Source: Coenobita brevimanus
Lineage: Eukaryota; Arthropoda; Malacostraca; Decapoda; Coenobitidae
Length of the DNA: 64,000 bases
Assembly: GCA_032717465.1 (NCBI GenBank)
Contig: CM064655.1
Coordinates: 22,972,603 to 23,036,602 of the forward strand
Reading direction: 5' to 3'
Made by a program: the position numbers and the translations under genes. This document shows, piece after piece, positions 61,551 through 64,000 of this stretch. The notes beneath the pieces are model-generated. The model had not been told where the DNA came from and searched no databases. It saw only the letters and a program-made list of their open reading frames with translations. Positions within the stretch are counted from its first letter, which is position 1, and every line of letters starts with the position of its first letter.

Positions 61551-62087
61551 AATGATGATGATGATGATGATGATGATGATAATTGCTGACACATGGATAC
61601 ATACAGGCATAAATATACATAGTCCATGAATACATACATACAAATATATATGTAAAAATTGATGATATCCCAGATAACGTCAGTCGTCCTTTAAGTTCTC
61701 TTGATTTACTGCACTCAAGGTCCTTCATGCAGGCTACACAGCTGATTACCTCTGGAACAATTTTTCTTTCTTTCTCTTGCCCTCTGTTTAGGATCTCCAG
61801 TCGTCTAACCCTTGGAACACTCTTCTCACTCTCTCTCTCTTGCCCTCTGTCTAACATCTCTAGTCGTCTAACCCTTGGAGCACGACCTATCTATATTTAC
61901 TGTACCTCGAAATACTGTATTAGATTTTACTCAACATTGGGTTAGCTTCCTGAGGTCTGACGAAGAAGTACAACGTGACTCAGGTATCTCAAAAAGAACA
62001 TCTTGATTTTGGTAAAGCTTCCTTCGAGGAGTAGGGATCCAAGGCTAGGCTGCAGTAGTTCAGTACATGTAAAGGCAGAGGACCAGC
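61551..62087. other. GAT run and a duplicated ~70-bp segment
   Basis: GAT run at about 61551-61581. About 61774-61828 and 61843-61885 are near copies sharing TCTTGCCCTCTGT and CAGTCGTCTAACCCTTGGA-like words. No gene. Confidence 0.65.
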
Positions 62088-62192
62088 CTACTTTCCTTTG
62101 TGGCGTTATAGGATTGAAAAACTCCCGGTCATTTTCCGGGGGTCGAACGCCTCTGACTGAGGCACTCCAACCATTAGATCACAAAGCGCTTT
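62088..62192 (-). repeat. tRNA-derived SINE head (pol III promoter boxes)
   Basis: On the minus strand an A-box-like TGATCTAATGGTTGGAGTG (about 62163-62181) is followed about 13 bases later by a B-box-like GTTCGACCCCC (62138-62148). Downstream CGGAAAATGACCGG could form a stem. The spacing is short for a true tRNA and the stems do not close, so a SINE or tRNA pseudogene is more likely than a functional tRNA. Confidence 0.5.
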
Positions 62193-62339
62193 TCTTTGGG
62201 TTAGATAACTTTTTCATACTTTCAGCCTTTGGTTCCTTTCCTCTGTATAAATAATAAACATACCTATTTAAACAGTACGTAAATTTTCCGATCTACCAGA
62301 AAATATCGATGATCGTGTAAACAGTCACGATTTAAAACG
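62193..62339. other. Unassigned sequence
   Basis: Nothing recognised. Confidence 0.5.
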
Positions 62340-62900
62340 AAGATGGCGGCACTGCTCACCACCCAGTTCCCCCACTCCTTCTCCTTCTTTCTTTCTCCAG
62401 CCCCCAGTCCTTCTCTCACTCTCTTCAGTGAGTCCCTTTGCTTCCTCCCTTTTTCTAGTTTTCCCTCTCCCCCTCTAATTCCTGCTCCCGATTCCCAATT
62501 CCCAACACTCTCCCATTTCCTTCCAATACTCCTAGACACACTCTGTAGTCCCTTTTCTAACTCCTATTCCCATTCCGTCCCCAAGTTTCTTCCATGACTT
62601 ACTCCTACTGCCCTCCTTCAGTTTCCTTTCCATTCCCTCCCTTTACACCAGCCCCCCACCAACTCCCTCCCTCTGTCCCACCACTCACTTCCTCACTCCC
62701 TTCTCACACTCTCACACTCCCTTCCCACGCTCCCTCACACCCTTTCCGTATCTCTGCCCTTATTCCTTTCCCCCACTTCCCTTTTCACTCCTTTTCCCAC
62801 TCAGCTCCACCATTCTTCCCTATCCTCCCTCCTTTACCGTCCTTCATACTCTCCCATCAATTCCTCTCCCTACTTCTTTTCCCTATACTCTCCCAAACTC
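62340..62900. repeat. Pyrimidine-rich tract
   Basis: Irregular CTCCC/TTCCC words. Open frames are proline/serine artefacts. Confidence 0.8.
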
Positions 62901-63400
62901 AGATACGCACTTCCAACACCCACAACCAAGAAACCTGGCAGACAAGACCCCAGCTCCCGGCCCTTTCCCCAGATACTTATGCCCAGATGGTCGAGGTGAA
63001 GACTTACATGCATAACTGCCTTCCATTCCCGGGTCCTGCCGATCTGATAACTGCTGAATGAGGCTTAATTTCTGACTTCTGGCTTGGCAGGACACAACGC
63101 AGGGTCAATTACTTCATGACTATAAAGTAATTAAGATGCTGGAAGAGCCGACTCAGAGAGACTGTGGAGTTTTAATAGGGGAAGCTTGGTTGGGTATGAT
63201 ATTTTCTTCTCCTAGCCCCGTACCTCACCTCGCCACACCACATCCACAGTATACCATCTTCACCTTTTGTTTAGTTGAGGACACCCCTTACATGATGCGG
63301 TATCAGGTAATCGATAGACAGATCATACTACATCTCTCAAATACATCACTTAACATTACAGCACCGTTTAATCCCACTCTTGCTTGGGCACTTCATTTGT
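62901..63400. other. Unassigned sequence
   Basis: Nothing recognised. The 243-codon plus-strand frame from 63136 becomes threonine/histidine-rich repeat and is not called. Confidence 0.5.
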
Positions 63401-64000
63401 TACTCATCAGCACTGCATCACATCCCTACCAAACCACAAATTCTCCATCATTCAGTGACCCCTGCCTACTGTTGTTTGCACCTCTCATTCCTGCAACTCA
63501 TAAGTACCACACCACATACCACCACACCACACCAAATCGCCACCGCACACCACTCCAGCACACCTCCTTCACAGTTTCACATTATCATACTACCACCACA
63601 CTCTCCCGTCAGTATCTTGCACTCATGATACCTCCCACACACCACTACCACACCACACATTCTTCACCACACCACATCCCACACCTCCAGCACAGCACCA
63701 CATTATCATACCACCACCACCACACCCTGCCCTTGTGCACCCTTCATTTCTGCCACTCATCTAACCACACGATACGTTTCTCCCCTCCCTCATTTCTCCA
63801 CTCACTTGTCAACGCCCCTTCCACGTCCACCGGTTCACCTCACACAACTACAATTACACAGCGTTAATTACTCCACTCTCACATTCCATCCTTGCCACAA
63901 AAAGCCATCTCAACCGTAAGGGCACTACCGCAAGAAACCATTACAAAAAAAAAAAAAAAAAAATCTCACATTTTCTCCTATTCCCTCCAGACGTTGATTT
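63401..64000. repeat. CACCACA-rich DNA and poly-A
   Basis: Irregular ACCACACCA words at about 63500-63740, of the same type as 55900-56300. Poly-A at about 63945-63963. Confidence 0.8.

Noticed and set aside
62126..62191. Functional tRNA gene
   Set aside because: A and B boxes are present but too close together, and no closing acceptor stem is visible.
63136..63867. 243-codon plus-strand open frame
   Set aside because: Its second half is threonine/histidine/proline repeat from CACCACA DNA; no domain or supporting context.

Overview
The window looks like intergenic DNA from a large, repeat-rich arthropod genome, most likely a decapod crustacean. The grounds are very dense CT, CA, TCTG, ATT and GAT microsatellites, long one-sided purine or pyrimidine tracts, degenerate CCTAA (arthropod TTAGG-type) repeats, and the mix of mobile elements: BEL/Pao, Gmr1-like Gypsy, hAT and non-LTR elements. 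The organism call is inference. I found no host gene that I could support. Every recognisable protein belongs to a transposable element, and nearly all are broken.

Layout. 1-15.8 kb: simple repeats, unassigned sequence, and a 1.0-kb element with ~78-bp inverted ends at 4475-5496. 15796-28481: two 1.3-kb direct repeats bracket ~2.1 kb of mostly non-coding sequence (including six 81-bp tandem units). A complete BEL/Pao retrotransposon (18073-25982, minus strand) is nested in it with a perfect 5-bp target duplication. Its gag-pol was one frame and is now broken by nonsense codons and two offsetting frameshifts. A small SGNH-hydrolase-like ORF sits between its 5' LTR and gag. 29404-33716: an internally deleted hAT transposon with a perfect 8-bp target duplication. 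Its transposase C-terminus is split by a 5'-truncated LINE (30842-33241, minus strand) with a 7-bp duplication.

34-41 kb: purine/pyrimidine tracts, microsatellites, and a 203-bp fold-back unit carrying telomere-like repeats (38481-38683). 41879-47275: a Gmr1-like Gypsy element on the minus strand, with integrase ahead of reverse transcriptase and a SCAN-like gag. Its 3' LTR is present and its 5' LTR was not found. 47-64 kb: mostly simple repeats and unassigned DNA, with a possible LTR/primer-binding-site junction (about 54332-54352), a LINE reverse-transcriptase tail (about 57780-58120) and a tRNA-like SINE head (about 62126-62191).

The genes do not form a cellular pathway. They are successive layers of selfish elements, two of them clear nests whose order of insertion can be read from the duplications. 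The observations most worth following up are the SGNH-like leader ORF, the LTR that contains a copy of its own primer-site/LTR junction, the Gmr1-type gene order, the telomere-repeat fold-back, and a short motif around AGACGATTTT that recurs across the window.
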